In this document: positions 30,978 to 39,088 of the stretch, piece by piece
Numbering within the stretch: the first letter of the stretch is position 1
How the letters are laid out: every line of letters begins with the position of its first letter
Assembly (NCBI GenBank): GCA_015522695.1
Contig: WALT01000015.1
Coordinates: 1 to 56,369 of the forward strand
Length of the DNA stretch: 56,369 bases
Direction of reading: 5' to 3'
DNA from: Nitrososphaerota archaeon
GTDB lineage: Archaea > Thermoproteota > Nitrososphaeria > Conexivisphaerales > Conexivisphaeraceae
Position numbers and translations under genes: made by a program
The notes under the pieces: generated by a model
Told to the model about the DNA's origin: nothing
The model's input: only the letters and a program-made list of their open reading frames with translations
The model's database searches: none

Positions 30978-31568
30978 TTGATCGACGAGGAGGGCGTGAA
31001 GAGGGTCGAGGGATTCCTCTCCGAACTCGAGGGATCGAGGGAGAGGTTGCTCAAGGAAGGGAGGGACGTGTTGATCTACGTCAGGAGGGCGATGATGAGC
31101 GTCCACAAGGGGGATGCTGAGTCGGCCGAATCGGACATCGATGGGGCGAGGACCATCATCGAAAGGCTTCGGGGGATCGCGGAGGGTGAGATGAATAGGT
31201 ATATATTACCGGTGGAATCCGAGTACGTCGAAGCCAAGCTCTTCTACGAGCTCGTGTTCGAGGGCAAGCTCTCCATGTACGATGAGATCGGGGTCGATCC
31301 CAGATCTTACCTTCTTGGACTTCTGGACATGATAGGGGAATGTAGGAGATTGATCTACGACATGATAAGGGAGGGGAAGGTTGATGAAGCCGAGAGGTTG
31401 TTCAAGGCCGCCGACGAGATTTACTCCAAGGTGATGCACCTCTCGATATATGAGAGGGTTGTGCCGGGGATAAGGAGGAAGACCGATGTGGCCAAGGTCG
31501 TGCTGGACGATTCCAGACGGATATTGGCTGAGCTATCCCTGAAGGGACCGCGCGCCGGGGACCCCTGA
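30978..31568 (+). CDS. Translin-family protein
   Basis: The 196-residue all-helical protein resembles archaeal translin (COG2178). Segments DVLIYVRRAMMSVHKGDAESAE, PVESEYVEAKLFYELVFEG and DPRSYLLGLLDMIGECRRLIYDMIREGK match the family. The E-x-x-E pattern in SEYVEAK corresponds to metal-binding positions in RNase-active translin/TRAX-like members. Translins form rings that bind or cut single-stranded RNA. The start is TTG at 30978. Its position after rtcA suggests RNA processing. Confidence 0.82.
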   Translation: MIDEEGVKRVEGFLSELEGSRERLLKEGRDVLIYVRRAMMSVHKGDAESAESDIDGARTIIERLRGIAEGEMNRYILPVESEYVEAKLFYELVFEGKLSMYDEIGVDPRSYLLGLLDMIGECRRLIYDMIREGKVDEAERLFKAADEIYSKVMHLSIYERVVPGIRRKTDVAKVVLDDSRRILAELSLKGPRAGDP

Positions 31569-31569
31569 A

Positions 31570-32205
31570 CTAGAGATCCTCCAGCTTGGACTTTATCTTC
31601 TTGGACTTTATGTATGGGAAGGGGCTGTCCAGACGTATCACCTCGAATTCAAGCCCCTTCCTGTGCCCCTCCTCCAATAGCTCCCGTTCGCTGTGGACCT
31701 GGTCGTAGCCCAGGGCTATCACGTCCGGTTTGACCCTCTCGACGGTCTCGAAGATGTCCCTCTCGCTGCCCAATATCGCCACGTCCACGGGCTTCAGCGA
31801 TGAGACCATGTCCAACCTGAGCTTCTCGTCGTGCAGAGGGCGTGCACCCTTCAACCTCTCAGCGGTGGAATCCCTGGCGACGACGACCACGAGGGCATCG
31901 CCGAGGTTCCTCGCCTTCTCCAGCGTGTATAAGTGACCCGGATGTATTATATCGAACACCCCCCCAGCAAGGACGACGCGGATGGCCGACCTGCCCTCCT
32001 CGGTCAGCAGATAGGAGCTCCCCCTTTCGCTCAAGAACCCTTTACGGTCGAGCCCCTTCAAGAGCCCCCTGAGCACGTCTGAGGGCAATGGGAGCTCAGC
32101 GTTCAGTGAACCGAGCTCGGCTACCCCCTGGATGAGCTCCAGCGAGTACACGAGGGACAGCAAACGCCGCTCATAGAACTCCGTCTTCCTCTGGCCCCCG
32201 GACAA
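31570..32205 (-). CDS. Winged-helix domain fused to a cytidylyltransferase-type FAD synthetase (RibL-like)
   Basis: The 211-residue protein has two parts. Residues 1-75 look like a winged helix (SDVLRGLLKGLDRKGFLSERGSSYLLTEEGRSAI). From residue 76 a nucleotidyltransferase follows: VVLAGGVFDIIHPGHLYTLEKAR, with the HxGH motif, then IALGYDQVHSERELLEE. Archaeal RibL makes FAD from FMN and is normally about 140 residues, so the N-terminal domain is an added part. It could instead be a glycerol- or inositol-phosphate cytidylyltransferase. It converges with the translin gene, 1 nt apart. Confidence 0.82.
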   Translation of the reverse strand: MSGGQRKTEFYERRLLSLVYSLELIQGVAELGSLNAELPLPSDVLRGLLKGLDRKGFLSERGSSYLLTEEGRSAIRVVLAGGVFDIIHPGHLYTLEKARNLGDALVVVVARDSTAERLKGARPLHDEKLRLDMVSSLKPVDVAILGSERDIFETVERVKPDVIALGYDQVHSERELLEEGHRKGLEFEVIRLDSPFPYIKSKKIKSKLEDL

Positions 32206-32208
32206 CGG

Positions 32209-32703
32209 CTAATCTCTCTCTACCTTCATCTTCTTCTTCATCTCTAACGTCTTGGGGTTCAACTTCCTCCTCATCTCCCCGTCCGCGAGTATCGATGGAT
32301 GATCGGGATCGACCATCACCACCTCATACCAGTGATATCTGCCGTCCTCCATGAGGTAATATGAGCCGAGGGCCACGAGGTTCGGGTGTGTGCGCCCGGC
32401 CCTTTCCTCAGCGACCTCCTGCGCGCTATATCCACCCTTTATCTTCACGGTGCCGAGGGCCTTTTGACGTCGACCGGAGCGTGGACGGCGCCTGCGCATC
32501 CCCCCCTTGGGCACCCTGACCCTGAGCACCACGAAGCCCTGCTTGGCCTTATAGCCGAGCCTCCTGGCCCTATCCAGCCTGCTCGGCCTCTCCACCCTGA
32601 CGATCCTGGGCTCCCTCCTCCATCTCATCAGCTTCTCCTTGAGCTCCGGAGGACGCTCCTTGAACATCCTATGCCATCCCTCGCTGAGATATCGATACAT
32701 CAT
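32209..32703 (-). CDS. rpl15e: Large subunit ribosomal protein eL15 (L15e), short
   Basis: The 164-residue product starts MMYRYLSEGWHRMFKERPPEL, the eL15 N-terminus, and continues with RLGYKAKQGFVVLRVRVPKGGMRRRRP. The region HPNLVALGSYYLMEDGRYHWYEVVMVDPDHP is also diagnostic. Archaeal eL15 is usually near 190 residues, so the C-terminus is shorter than average. The start overlaps the serA stop. The longer open frame upstream is antisense-like and rejected. Confidence 0.93.
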   Translation of the reverse strand: MMYRYLSEGWHRMFKERPPELKEKLMRWRREPRIVRVERPSRLDRARRLGYKAKQGFVVLRVRVPKGGMRRRRPRSGRRQKALGTVKIKGGYSAQEVAEERAGRTHPNLVALGSYYLMEDGRYHWYEVVMVDPDHPSILADGEMRRKLNPKTLEMKKKMKVERD

Positions 32704-33647
32704 CCAGTCCTCTCCCGGCTTGAGGCTTCCCCTCCAAATTCCCTTATTATCTTTTCGGCCAGACCGGTGATCGCCCTCCTCTGGGCTTCGATCGTCTGGG
32801 ACCCTATATGCGGAGTGTGCACGACGTTCCTCATCTTGAGCAGCTTCAGATCTGGATCTGGCGGCTCTCGATCGTAGACGTCGACGGCGGCCGCCGCTAT
32901 CCATCCCTCCTCGAGGGCTTTGATGAGGGCCTTGCCATCCACGACCGAACCGCGTGACGTGTTGATCAAGATCGTGCTCGGCTTGGCCAAGCGGAGCAAC
33001 CTCTCGCCGACGAGTCCCCTCGTCTCGGGCATGAGTGGTACATGGACCGATATGAAGTCCGAGCTCCTGAATAGCTCCTCTGGGCTCGTGAGCCTGACCT
33101 CCAGCCTATCGAGCAGTTCCCTGGGCGGCTCTATTATATCGTTGGCGAGAACGTGCATCCGGAGACATCTGGCGATCTCCGCGAGCCTCCTCCCTATCCT
33201 GCCGAATCCCAAGATGCCCAGCGTCTTCCCCATGAGTTCAGTGCCGAGGGATTCGCCCTTCACCCATCTTCCATCGCTCAGCTGTCCATGTGCATAGATC
33301 ACATTCCTCGCTACGGCTATCATCAACCCCAACACAAGCTCTGCCACGGCGTTGGTCAATGCATCCGGGGAGTTCAGGACCTTGATCCCCCTCATCTTGG
33401 CGGCCTCGAGATCTATATTGTCGAGCCCTGCACCTGCCCTTCCCACGATCGATAGACGCCTGCCTGCCTCGATCACGTCGTGTGTGACCTTGGTGCGGCT
33501 CCTGACTATCAGGACGTCATAATCGTGTATCACCTCGAGGAGCTTCCCATGATCGATGCTCGGTTCATAGTCGACATGGAAGCCGGCCCGGCGGAGGATA
33601 CCGACCCCCTCCTCATCCACCTTGTCCGCTATCAGAACCTTTGCCAT
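32700..33647 (-). CDS. serA: D-3-phosphoglycerate dehydrogenase, short form without ACT domain
   Basis: The 315-residue D-2-hydroxyacid dehydrogenase starts MAKVLIADKVDEEGVGIL. It has GRAGAGLDNIDLEAAK, NAD-binding GILGFGRIGRRLAEIA, catalytic Arg in NTSRGSVVD, Glu in DVYDREPP, and His in TPHIGSQT. These fit 3-phosphoglycerate dehydrogenase, first step of serine synthesis. The C-terminal ACT or ASB regulatory domains are absent. Other hydroxyacid substrates cannot be excluded. A TATA box lies about 28-36 nt upstream. Confidence 0.88.
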   Translation of the reverse strand: MAKVLIADKVDEEGVGILRRAGFHVDYEPSIDHGKLLEVIHDYDVLIVRSRTKVTHDVIEAGRRLSIVGRAGAGLDNIDLEAAKMRGIKVLNSPDALTNAVAELVLGLMIAVARNVIYAHGQLSDGRWVKGESLGTELMGKTLGILGFGRIGRRLAEIARCLRMHVLANDIIEPPRELLDRLEVRLTSPEELFRSSDFISVHVPLMPETRGLVGERLLRLAKPSTILINTSRGSVVDGKALIKALEEGWIAAAAVDVYDREPPDPDLKLLKMRNVVHTPHIGSQTIEAQRRAITGLAEKIIREFGGEASSRERTG

Positions 33648-33673
33648 CATCTGTGCCTTCCTGATGTACATGA

Positions 33674-33841
33674 TTATTTAAGCTTGCTGAGCCTCGTCCA
33701 CATCGAGGAGCAGGGGATCTCTGCCAGCCCTTCCATGTCCGATATCATATCGATGTCAGATGGGAACCCTCGTGAGCGTGCGTCCATCCGAGAGCACATC
33801 GACCAGACCAGACGATGGAGTTCAGCCTCGCTCAACTTCAT
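33674..33841 (-). CDS. Possible 55-residue ORF upstream of serA (doubtful)
   Basis: An ATG-started frame reads MKLSEAELHRLVWSMCSRMD and ends SSMWTRLSKLK. It is not recognised, has no clear Shine-Dalgarno, and its 3' end coincides with the serA TATA box. Those facts argue against a real gene. It is listed because it is the only ORF in the 322-bp interval between serA and the GTPase that resembles protein. Nothing else was seen in that interval. Confidence 0.2.
   Translation of the reverse strand: MKLSEAELHRLVWSMCSRMDARSRGFPSDIDMISDMEGLAEIPCSSMWTRLSKLK
33675..33684 (-). promoter_or_regulatory. TATA box for serA-eL15
   Basis: The minus strand reads GCTTAAATAA, ending 28 nt before the serA ATG at 33647, consistent with a leaderless transcript. 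Confidence 0.5.
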
Positions 33842-33969
33842 GTGTTCGGATGTCGTCGATCATCCGAAGAGGATTTCTCGAGGAAGGCCATCATGTCGAT
33901 CCAAGGGACGTCCGGATGACGACCGCTACGCTCATATCGAACTTCCTCCCGCTCGACGGTGTAGGGAGG

Positions 33970-35166
33970 ATGATCGTTGGCCTTATCGGCAAACCCAATA
34001 CGGGGAAATCCACGTTCTTCACGGCGGCTACCCAGACCGATGTGCAGATAGCGAGCTATCCCTTCACGACGGTGAACCCGAACGTGGGGATGACGTATGT
34101 TTCGAGCAAGTGCGTCTGTAGGGAGCTGGGCGTCAAGGATGATCCCGTCAACTCCATGTGTGTAGATGGGGTACGATATATACCGTTGAAGATCGTCGAC
34201 GTCGCCGGGCTGATCCCCGGTGCATCGAAGGGCCTGGGGTTGGGCAATAGGTTCCTCGACGACGTCAGGAGGGCCGACGTGATAATACACGTGGTCGACG
34301 TCTCCGGATCCACCGATAGCGAGGGAAAGCCTGTGGAACAGGGCTCCCACGATCCCATGGAGGACGTCGAGTTCGTCGAACGCGAGTATGAGCTGTGGAT
34401 GAGGGGGATAATCGAGAAGGATTGGAACCGCCTGACCAAGTTGACGGACGTCAGGAGGGTTGTCGATGAGCTCGAGAGGAGGATGAGCGGGCTCGGCATA
34501 ACCGACAGGGATATACTGGCGGCCATGGAGAAGACGGGGCTCAGCAGGGAGAAACCCGTCTTCTGGGGATCCGACGCCCTGGACGTGTTCGTCCATGAGC
34601 TCAGGACGATCAGCAAGCCCATAATAGTGGCGGCGAACAAGGTGGACGTTCCGCTAGCGAAGGAGAACGTCGAAAGGATGAGGGCATCGGGGGTCGACCT
34701 CGTTCCCGTATCGGCGCTCTCGGAGCTCATACTCAGGAGGGCCGCGGGTGAAGGGATCATACGCTACAGGCCGGGGGACCCGGACTTCGAGATCGTGGAT
34801 GAGGAAAGGTTGAGCCATGAACGGAAGAGGGCGCTGGAGATAATCAGGGAAAGGGTGATGGAGGTCTATGGGGGTACAGGAGTCCAACAGATATTGAATA
34901 GGGCTGTGTTCGAGCTGCTGGACACGATCGTGGTGTATCCCGTCGAGGACGAGAACAAGTACACCGATAAAGATGGGAGGGTGTTACCTGACGCCTACTT
35001 GGTGAGGCGCGGGACGACCGCCAAGGAACTGGCCTACATCGTCCACACGGAACTGGGGGAGGGCTTTCTGTACGCCGTGGACGCCAAGAGGAAGGTCAAG
35101 GTTGGGGCCGACTATCGGTTAAGACATAACGACGTCATCAAGGTCGTTGCTGTTCGGAGGAGGTGA
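33970..35166 (+). CDS. YchF/OLA1-like GTPase with TGS domain, archaeal type
   Basis: The 398-residue protein starts MIVGLIGKPNTGKSTFFTA (G1), with YPFTTVNPN as switch I, DVAGLIPGASKGLGLGNRFLDD (G3) and AANKVDVP (G4). The C-terminal TGS domain reads VYPVEDENKY...VLPDAYLVRRGTTAKELAYIVH. Such Obg-related GTPases bind ribosomes, though their precise role in archaea is unknown. GGGAGG immediately before the ATG marks the start. An open frame of 70 more codons upstream lacks family similarity. The 3' end overlaps eS1 (convergent) by 29 nt. Confidence 0.92.
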   Translation: MIVGLIGKPNTGKSTFFTAATQTDVQIASYPFTTVNPNVGMTYVSSKCVCRELGVKDDPVNSMCVDGVRYIPLKIVDVAGLIPGASKGLGLGNRFLDDVRRADVIIHVVDVSGSTDSEGKPVEQGSHDPMEDVEFVEREYELWMRGIIEKDWNRLTKLTDVRRVVDELERRMSGLGITDRDILAAMEKTGLSREKPVFWGSDALDVFVHELRTISKPIIVAANKVDVPLAKENVERMRASGVDLVPVSALSELILRRAAGEGIIRYRPGDPDFEIVDEERLSHERKRALEIIRERVMEVYGGTGVQQILNRAVFELLDTIVVYPVEDENKYTDKDGRVLPDAYLVRRGTTAKELAYIVHTELGEGFLYAVDAKRKVKVGADYRLRHNDVIKVVAVRRR

Positions 35167-35782
35167 TGATCTCCGAAGTCATGGGCAATTCCAACGGCGG
35201 CCTGTCCTCCAGCTTCGTCAGGAGTTTCGTCTTCCTTATGCCCGTATGCCTCAGAACCACCAGCTTCTTCGTCTCGTTGTATATCTCGGAGGCTATCTTC
35301 CCCAGCACGGCCTCCTGGGCGTATTGACCCAAGGTCAGCTCGGGTACACGAGACTCCAACGTCCTGTGGGCCACCATCCTTATCGCGTGTTTGCGCGAGG
35401 TATTCACCCTGTACTGCGTGAACGCGGACGCATATACCCTGATCTCGAACCCATCCTTGGTCCTGTAGTCATGTATCCAGTCGACCATCGACGTCCCCCT
35501 CCTGATCAGGCTGTTCAGATATTCGACCGTATACTCATGCCCCCTGTACCTCGTGAACGCCGAGTCGTCCGTGACCTTCTCTATCTGGAAGTAGAGCTTG
35601 ATCACGTAGTGTGATGGATCCTGCCTGAGAAGGTCGTAGAGGGTCATCTCGACGACCCTACCCATCGCGTTCTCGGGCTTGTTCACAGGCATCGTCGTTA
35701 TGGGGGCGCCGCCGAAGTAGGGCGGCGCATATACTGTGAGCTTCACCTTCTCCTTCCACTTCCCCTTAACCCTAACCGACAA
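35138..35782 (-). CDS. rps3ae: Small subunit ribosomal protein eS1 (S3Ae)
   Basis: The 214-residue protein begins MSVRVKGKWKEKVKLTVYAPPYFGG and has GRVVEMTLYDLLRQDPSHYVIKLYFQIE and DGFEIRVYASAFTQYRVNTSRKHAIR, typical of eS1, an archaeal/eukaryotic 30S platform protein. It is the last gene of the KEOPS-uS15 operon, 35 nt after Pcc1. Confidence 0.95.
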   Translation of the reverse strand: MSVRVKGKWKEKVKLTVYAPPYFGGAPITTMPVNKPENAMGRVVEMTLYDLLRQDPSHYVIKLYFQIEKVTDDSAFTRYRGHEYTVEYLNSLIRRGTSMVDWIHDYRTKDGFEIRVYASAFTQYRVNTSRKHAIRMVAHRTLESRVPELTLGQYAQEAVLGKIASEIYNETKKLVVLRHTGIRKTKLLTKLEDRPPLELPMTSEIITSSEQQRP

Positions 35783-35817
35783 CCTAGCCGGCGAGCATGT
35801 CGATGCCCTTATAAACG

Positions 35818-36081
35818 TTAGTCTCCATCTCGATCGTTCAGCAATCTATCGGCGAGGGATATGTGCTCCATCACCTCGTCGACCGTCGCCGTGAGCGTAT
35901 CCAATTTCTCCATATCGTGCTCCACGCTGACCAAGAGCGTGCCATCATTCCTGTCGACGTCGATCGACATGCCGCGAGGTATGTCGACGTTATCGGGTGT
36001 TACGCTCTCCAGGAGGCTCTCGGCCTTTCTATCGGAGCCCATGTCCACTCTCACGGTGACCCTGACCCTCATCCGATCCAT
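35818..36081 (-). CDS. pcc1: KEOPS complex subunit Pcc1
   Basis: The 87-residue protein starts MDRMRVRVTVRVDMGSDRKAE and contains VDIPRGMSIDVDRNDGTLLVSVEHDMEKLDTLTATVDEVMEHI. This alternating strand-helix profile is that of Pcc1, which dimerises Kae1 in KEOPS, the enzyme for t6A37 in ANN-decoding tRNAs. The ATG overlaps the preceding stop by 1 nt. Kae1 and Bud32 lie a few genes upstream in the same operon. Cgi121 was not found. Confidence 0.85.
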   Translation of the reverse strand: MDRMRVRVTVRVDMGSDRKAESLLESVTPDNVDIPRGMSIDVDRNDGTLLVSVEHDMEKLDTLTATVDEVMEHISLADRLLNDRDGD

Positions 36082-37379
36082 CACATCAACTCCCTCTTCA
36101 CCCTCTCCTCCGATGCTGAAGGGACCCATATCCGCGCTATCGGCCCGCTCGACGTGTAGCGTGCACCATATGTGCGCATCTCCTTGAGGAAGGAATCGAG
36201 GAGCACCGGATCCCTGCTGCCGGCTAGATATGTGACGCCATGTGATGAGGCCGCGACCTTGATGAGCGCCAGGGGATCCTCTCCCAACTGTGAATAGAGC
36301 ATCGATTTCAGAGCCGGCTCGAGGACGTGGAGGGAGCCCTCGTTCAACCCAGGTTCCGCGAACAATGCACGACCCTTTACACTCGATTTTCTTATGGAAA
36401 ACGCGATCTTCTTCAGGTTATCCGACATCTCGAGCAAAGAGAGCAGACCGGAATGTCCCATGGTCGGGTATCCCTGGAGGATCTCGGCGAACAGTCCCTG
36501 GGGACTTCTCGACGTGGAGGTGGAATATGCTTCAAGCGCCAGGGCCAGATCGCTGGCATCGGCCAACCATCCGCTCACGCCGACGATCTCAGACCTGGAC
36601 GAAACCAAGGCCCTCACGCGATCCTCGGAGGAAAGCTTCCCGAGGGCGTTCGTCAACGAGGCCATGAGCTCTTCATCGTTTTCTATCCTCTCCAGAGGTG
36701 GGCAACGACCTTCTTCACAGATCCCCAGCTCCGATAGCAGGTCACGTGCAGCCCCTCGATTCCCAGACAGGCCCTCCAGGGATGGATATGGGGTCGATGC
36801 CAGGGAAAGGTCGAGCGGTGCCGACTTCCTGAGCGCGAGCATGAGCGTCCTCTCGATCACCCTCACGATCTCCCTTCTCGCCAGCTCATCTATCAACAGC
36901 TCATCGCCCTCACAAAGATCGCGCTTCTCCAGCAGGTAGCAACGGGTGGAGTAATAGCCGACCAGGGCCCTGACGGCCGCCGACATGGCGTCACAGCCGA
37001 GGATGCTGAACGTCCAGAGCGCATTCGATTCCATCACGTTAGGGGGGGTCAGCATGTACTCATGCTTCGGCTCGTGGTTGGTCACCAAGTGGAAGACCTC
37101 CCTCCCCTTTACCTTATACTCACCAATGACGATCCCGCCGACGATTATTATCAACTCCCCATCCCTGGACTCGGATAAGACCTTGGATAGATCCACCACT
37201 TGGTTGAAGCTCCTCGCGAGGATGCGAGCCCGTCGTTGGAACGCATGGACGAAGATCTGTGCGGCGGCTGAGATGTCGTCCACGCTATCCTGATAATATA
37301 TCCTGATCAGGTTCCCCGAACTCGAATGATGCTCTACCGATGAGACCAGATCATCGCCATCGGATAGCGTGGACTTCAA
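36081..37379 (-). CDS. RecJ/Cdc45-like protein with degenerate DHH motifs
   Basis: The 432-residue protein sits between uS15 and Pcc1, where many archaea encode a RecJ-family (GAN/Cdc45-like) protein. Family signs are the N-terminal strand-helix IRIYYQDSVDDISAAAQIFVHAF, aligning with the usual I-x-H-x-D-x-DG-x-x-AA segment, and LVTNHEPKHEY, aligning with the DHH-x-P segment. In both, the metal-binding residues are replaced (HxDxDG by YQDSVDD; DHH by TNH). Nuclease activity is thus doubtful. Like Cdc45 or the inactive crenarchaeal RecJ-DBH, it may be structural in the CMG helicase. The start is TTG 37379. Assignment rests partly on synteny. Confidence 0.7.
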   Translation of the reverse strand: MKSTLSDGDDLVSSVEHHSSSGNLIRIYYQDSVDDISAAAQIFVHAFQRRARILARSFNQVVDLSKVLSESRDGELIIIVGGIVIGEYKVKGREVFHLVTNHEPKHEYMLTPPNVMESNALWTFSILGCDAMSAAVRALVGYYSTRCYLLEKRDLCEGDELLIDELARREIVRVIERTLMLALRKSAPLDLSLASTPYPSLEGLSGNRGAARDLLSELGICEEGRCPPLERIENDEELMASLTNALGKLSSEDRVRALVSSRSEIVGVSGWLADASDLALALEAYSTSTSRSPQGLFAEILQGYPTMGHSGLLSLLEMSDNLKKIAFSIRKSSVKGRALFAEPGLNEGSLHVLEPALKSMLYSQLGEDPLALIKVAASSHGVTYLAGSRDPVLLDSFLKEMRTYGARYTSSGPIARIWVPSASEERVKRELM

Positions 37380-37384
37380 TAACC

Positions 37385-37834
37385 CTAAGCCAGTTGCGCC
37401 ACGACGGTCTTATATCGCCAATCCTCCGGTAACACGCCCTTCCTCTTATAGTATTTGGAGAGCTTGTGTATCTTGGCCTCCACGAGTTCGAGCGAATGTT
37501 TGCTCTTCCTATCGGATCCATGGGTCTTCAGATGTTCCATCATCCTCCTGGCCCGCTCCAGGAGGTTGTTCAGATCCTCCGGCATCGGGGGAGCCATATC
37601 GTGTTCCTCCAATATCTGCACCATCGATTTACCCACCAACTTCTTGACGAGCGGTATCCCGTGCTCATCTCTGAGCCTGATTCCTATGAGGCTCGGGGGA
37701 AGTCCCTCCCTCGCCAGCTTCACCACGAGCTCCTCCATCTCCTTGGAGGATATGGTGATCCACGACGTCGACTTCAGGGCCGGTGGTCTAGTCACATGGG
37801 ATCTCCCCCTCTTGTGTGAATGCATCCTGGCCAT
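37385..37834 (-). CDS. rps15: Small subunit ribosomal protein uS15 (S15P/S13e)
   Basis: The 149-residue archaeal uS15 begins MARMHSHKRGRSHVTRPP and has the EEMEELVVKLAREG-like helix, PPSLIGIRLRDEHGIPLVKKL and LELVEAKIHKLSKYYKRKGVLPEDWRY. It is followed by the RecJ-like gene after 5 nt, a widespread archaeal pair. Confidence 0.95.
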   Translation of the reverse strand: MARMHSHKRGRSHVTRPPALKSTSWITISSKEMEELVVKLAREGLPPSLIGIRLRDEHGIPLVKKLVGKSMVQILEEHDMAPPMPEDLNNLLERARRMMEHLKTHGSDRKSKHSLELVEAKIHKLSKYYKRKGVLPEDWRYKTVVAQLA

Positions 37835-37864
37835 TCCTGTCAGCGATATGGAGCAGCCATGATC

Positions 37865-38440
37865 TTATATCTCTTTCCCGTAGTGCTCGATCCATCTGAG
37901 CAACCTGATGGTCGCCATTCCCCTGTGGGAGATCCAAGCCTTATCCTTCAGATCCATCTCGGCGAACGTCCTGGAGTAGCCTGTTGGGACGAAGATAGGG
38001 TCGAACCCGAACCCCATGGAACCCATCGGCTCATCCGTTATCAACCCGTAGACGCGGCCGGAGAACACCCTCACGTAGCCTCGGCCATCGATGTACGCGA
38101 TCGCGGAGCGGAAATGGGCCCTCCTGTCGTCCACGCCGTCCATGAGCCTGAGTATCCCCCCACAACCCAACGTCCTGTAGACGTAGGATGAATACGGACC
38201 AGGGAAGCCATCGAGCGCCTTTATGAATAGGCCCGCATCCTCCACGATGGCATTCCTGACGTCATCGCTGGCCCTCTCGGCTGAATAGAGGGCTATCTCC
38301 TCGAGGCTATCTGATTGTATCTCGATCTTCCTAGAACCACGACAGGGCGATATCGTGAAGCCCATATCCTCTGCGATCACGCCCATCTCCTCGAGCTTGT
38401 GCCTGTTGGTCGACAGAAGACAAAGGTTCCCTCCGCCCAT
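37865..38440 (-). CDS. XTP/dITP pyrophosphatase (HAM1/RdgB family)
   Basis: The 191-residue enzyme removes non-canonical purine triphosphates. It has the S/T-N-x-x-K start as STNRHKLEEM, VEDAGLFIKALDGFPGPYSSYV, MGFGFDPIFVP and the C-terminal ISHRGMATIRL. All are HAM1 family blocks. It lies 3 nt after bud32; the Kae1-Bud32-HAM1 neighbourhood is common in archaea. Confidence 0.94.
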   Translation of the reverse strand: MGGGNLCLLSTNRHKLEEMGVIAEDMGFTISPCRGSRKIEIQSDSLEEIALYSAERASDDVRNAIVEDAGLFIKALDGFPGPYSSYVYRTLGCGGILRLMDGVDDRRAHFRSAIAYIDGRGYVRVFSGRVYGLITDEPMGSMGFGFDPIFVPTGYSRTFAEMDLKDKAWISHRGMATIRLLRWIEHYGKEI

Positions 38441-38443
38441 CGC

Positions 38444-39088
38444 TCACACCACCTGCTTGTAGCGACCCCTGGACTCCATCCTCCTCAGTTCATCCATGAC
38501 GATCCCAGATCCTTTATAAGTTGCAACATAGCCCTCGAGGAACCTCGCGAAGCCCTCCTCATAGACATCGTGATGATAGCTGGAAAGGGCCTCCTTGACA
38601 ACGTGGAGATCGACAGCCTTATCCCCCTCATCCCTCGATCTATAGGATAAACCGAAGTCGAGCAATACCAATCTATCGCCGGCGAGTATGAAGTTCGACG
38701 TCGTCGGATCACCATGGACGATATCCGCTGAGTGGAGCCGACCGACAAGCCTACCGGCCTCCTCGAGCACCTCGATGTCCACGTGGACATCGAGGAGTTC
38801 CTTGAGCCTGCGACCCTCGATGTATTGCATCACGATCTCCGAGTTCACAGTGTCCAAGAGGAAGACAAGCGGCGTCGGCACGCCGGCGAGCCTGGCCTCA
38901 TGGAGGAGCTGTGCCTCCTTGATGGTCCTCCTGGAGCGTATCCTGGCGTCCAGACGTACATCAAGATATCCCCTCGGCAACCTGCGTTTCACGACGACGT
39001 CGAAGCCCATCCAATCGGCCAGCAAGAGCTCCGCCTCCGCACCCCGTGCGATCACGCCCAGCTCCCTGTACGATATCATTCTATCCAT
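38444..39088 (-). CDS. bud32: KEOPS kinase Bud32
   Basis: The 214-residue small atypical kinase/ATPase contains IARGAEAELL (Gly-rich loop), the Lys in VVVKRRLPRGYLD, IVHGDPTTSNFIL (catalytic loop with Asp and Asn), and VLLDFGLS (DFG). Bud32 activates Kae1 in t6A synthesis. It is a separate gene here rather than fused to Kae1, and overlaps the kae1 stop by 13 nt. The real start may be Met4 (39079). Confidence 0.95.
   Translation of the reverse strand: MDRMISYRELGVIARGAEAELLLADWMGFDVVVKRRLPRGYLDVRLDARIRSRRTIKEAQLLHEARLAGVPTPLVFLLDTVNSEIVMQYIEGRRLKELLDVHVDIEVLEEAGRLVGRLHSADIVHGDPTTSNFILAGDRLVLLDFGLSYRSRDEGDKAVDLHVVKEALSSYHHDVYEEGFARFLEGYVATYKGSGIVMDELRRMESRGRYKQVV

Noticed and set aside
32704-32904. 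Long N-terminal extension of eL15
   Set aside because: It lies within serA in another frame and is Arg-rich without family similarity; MMYRYLSEGWH is the normal eL15 start.
33760-33969. 70-codon N-terminal extension of the YchF-like GTPase
   Set aside because: The family begins at the strand before the P-loop, and a GGGAGG sits directly before ATG 33970.
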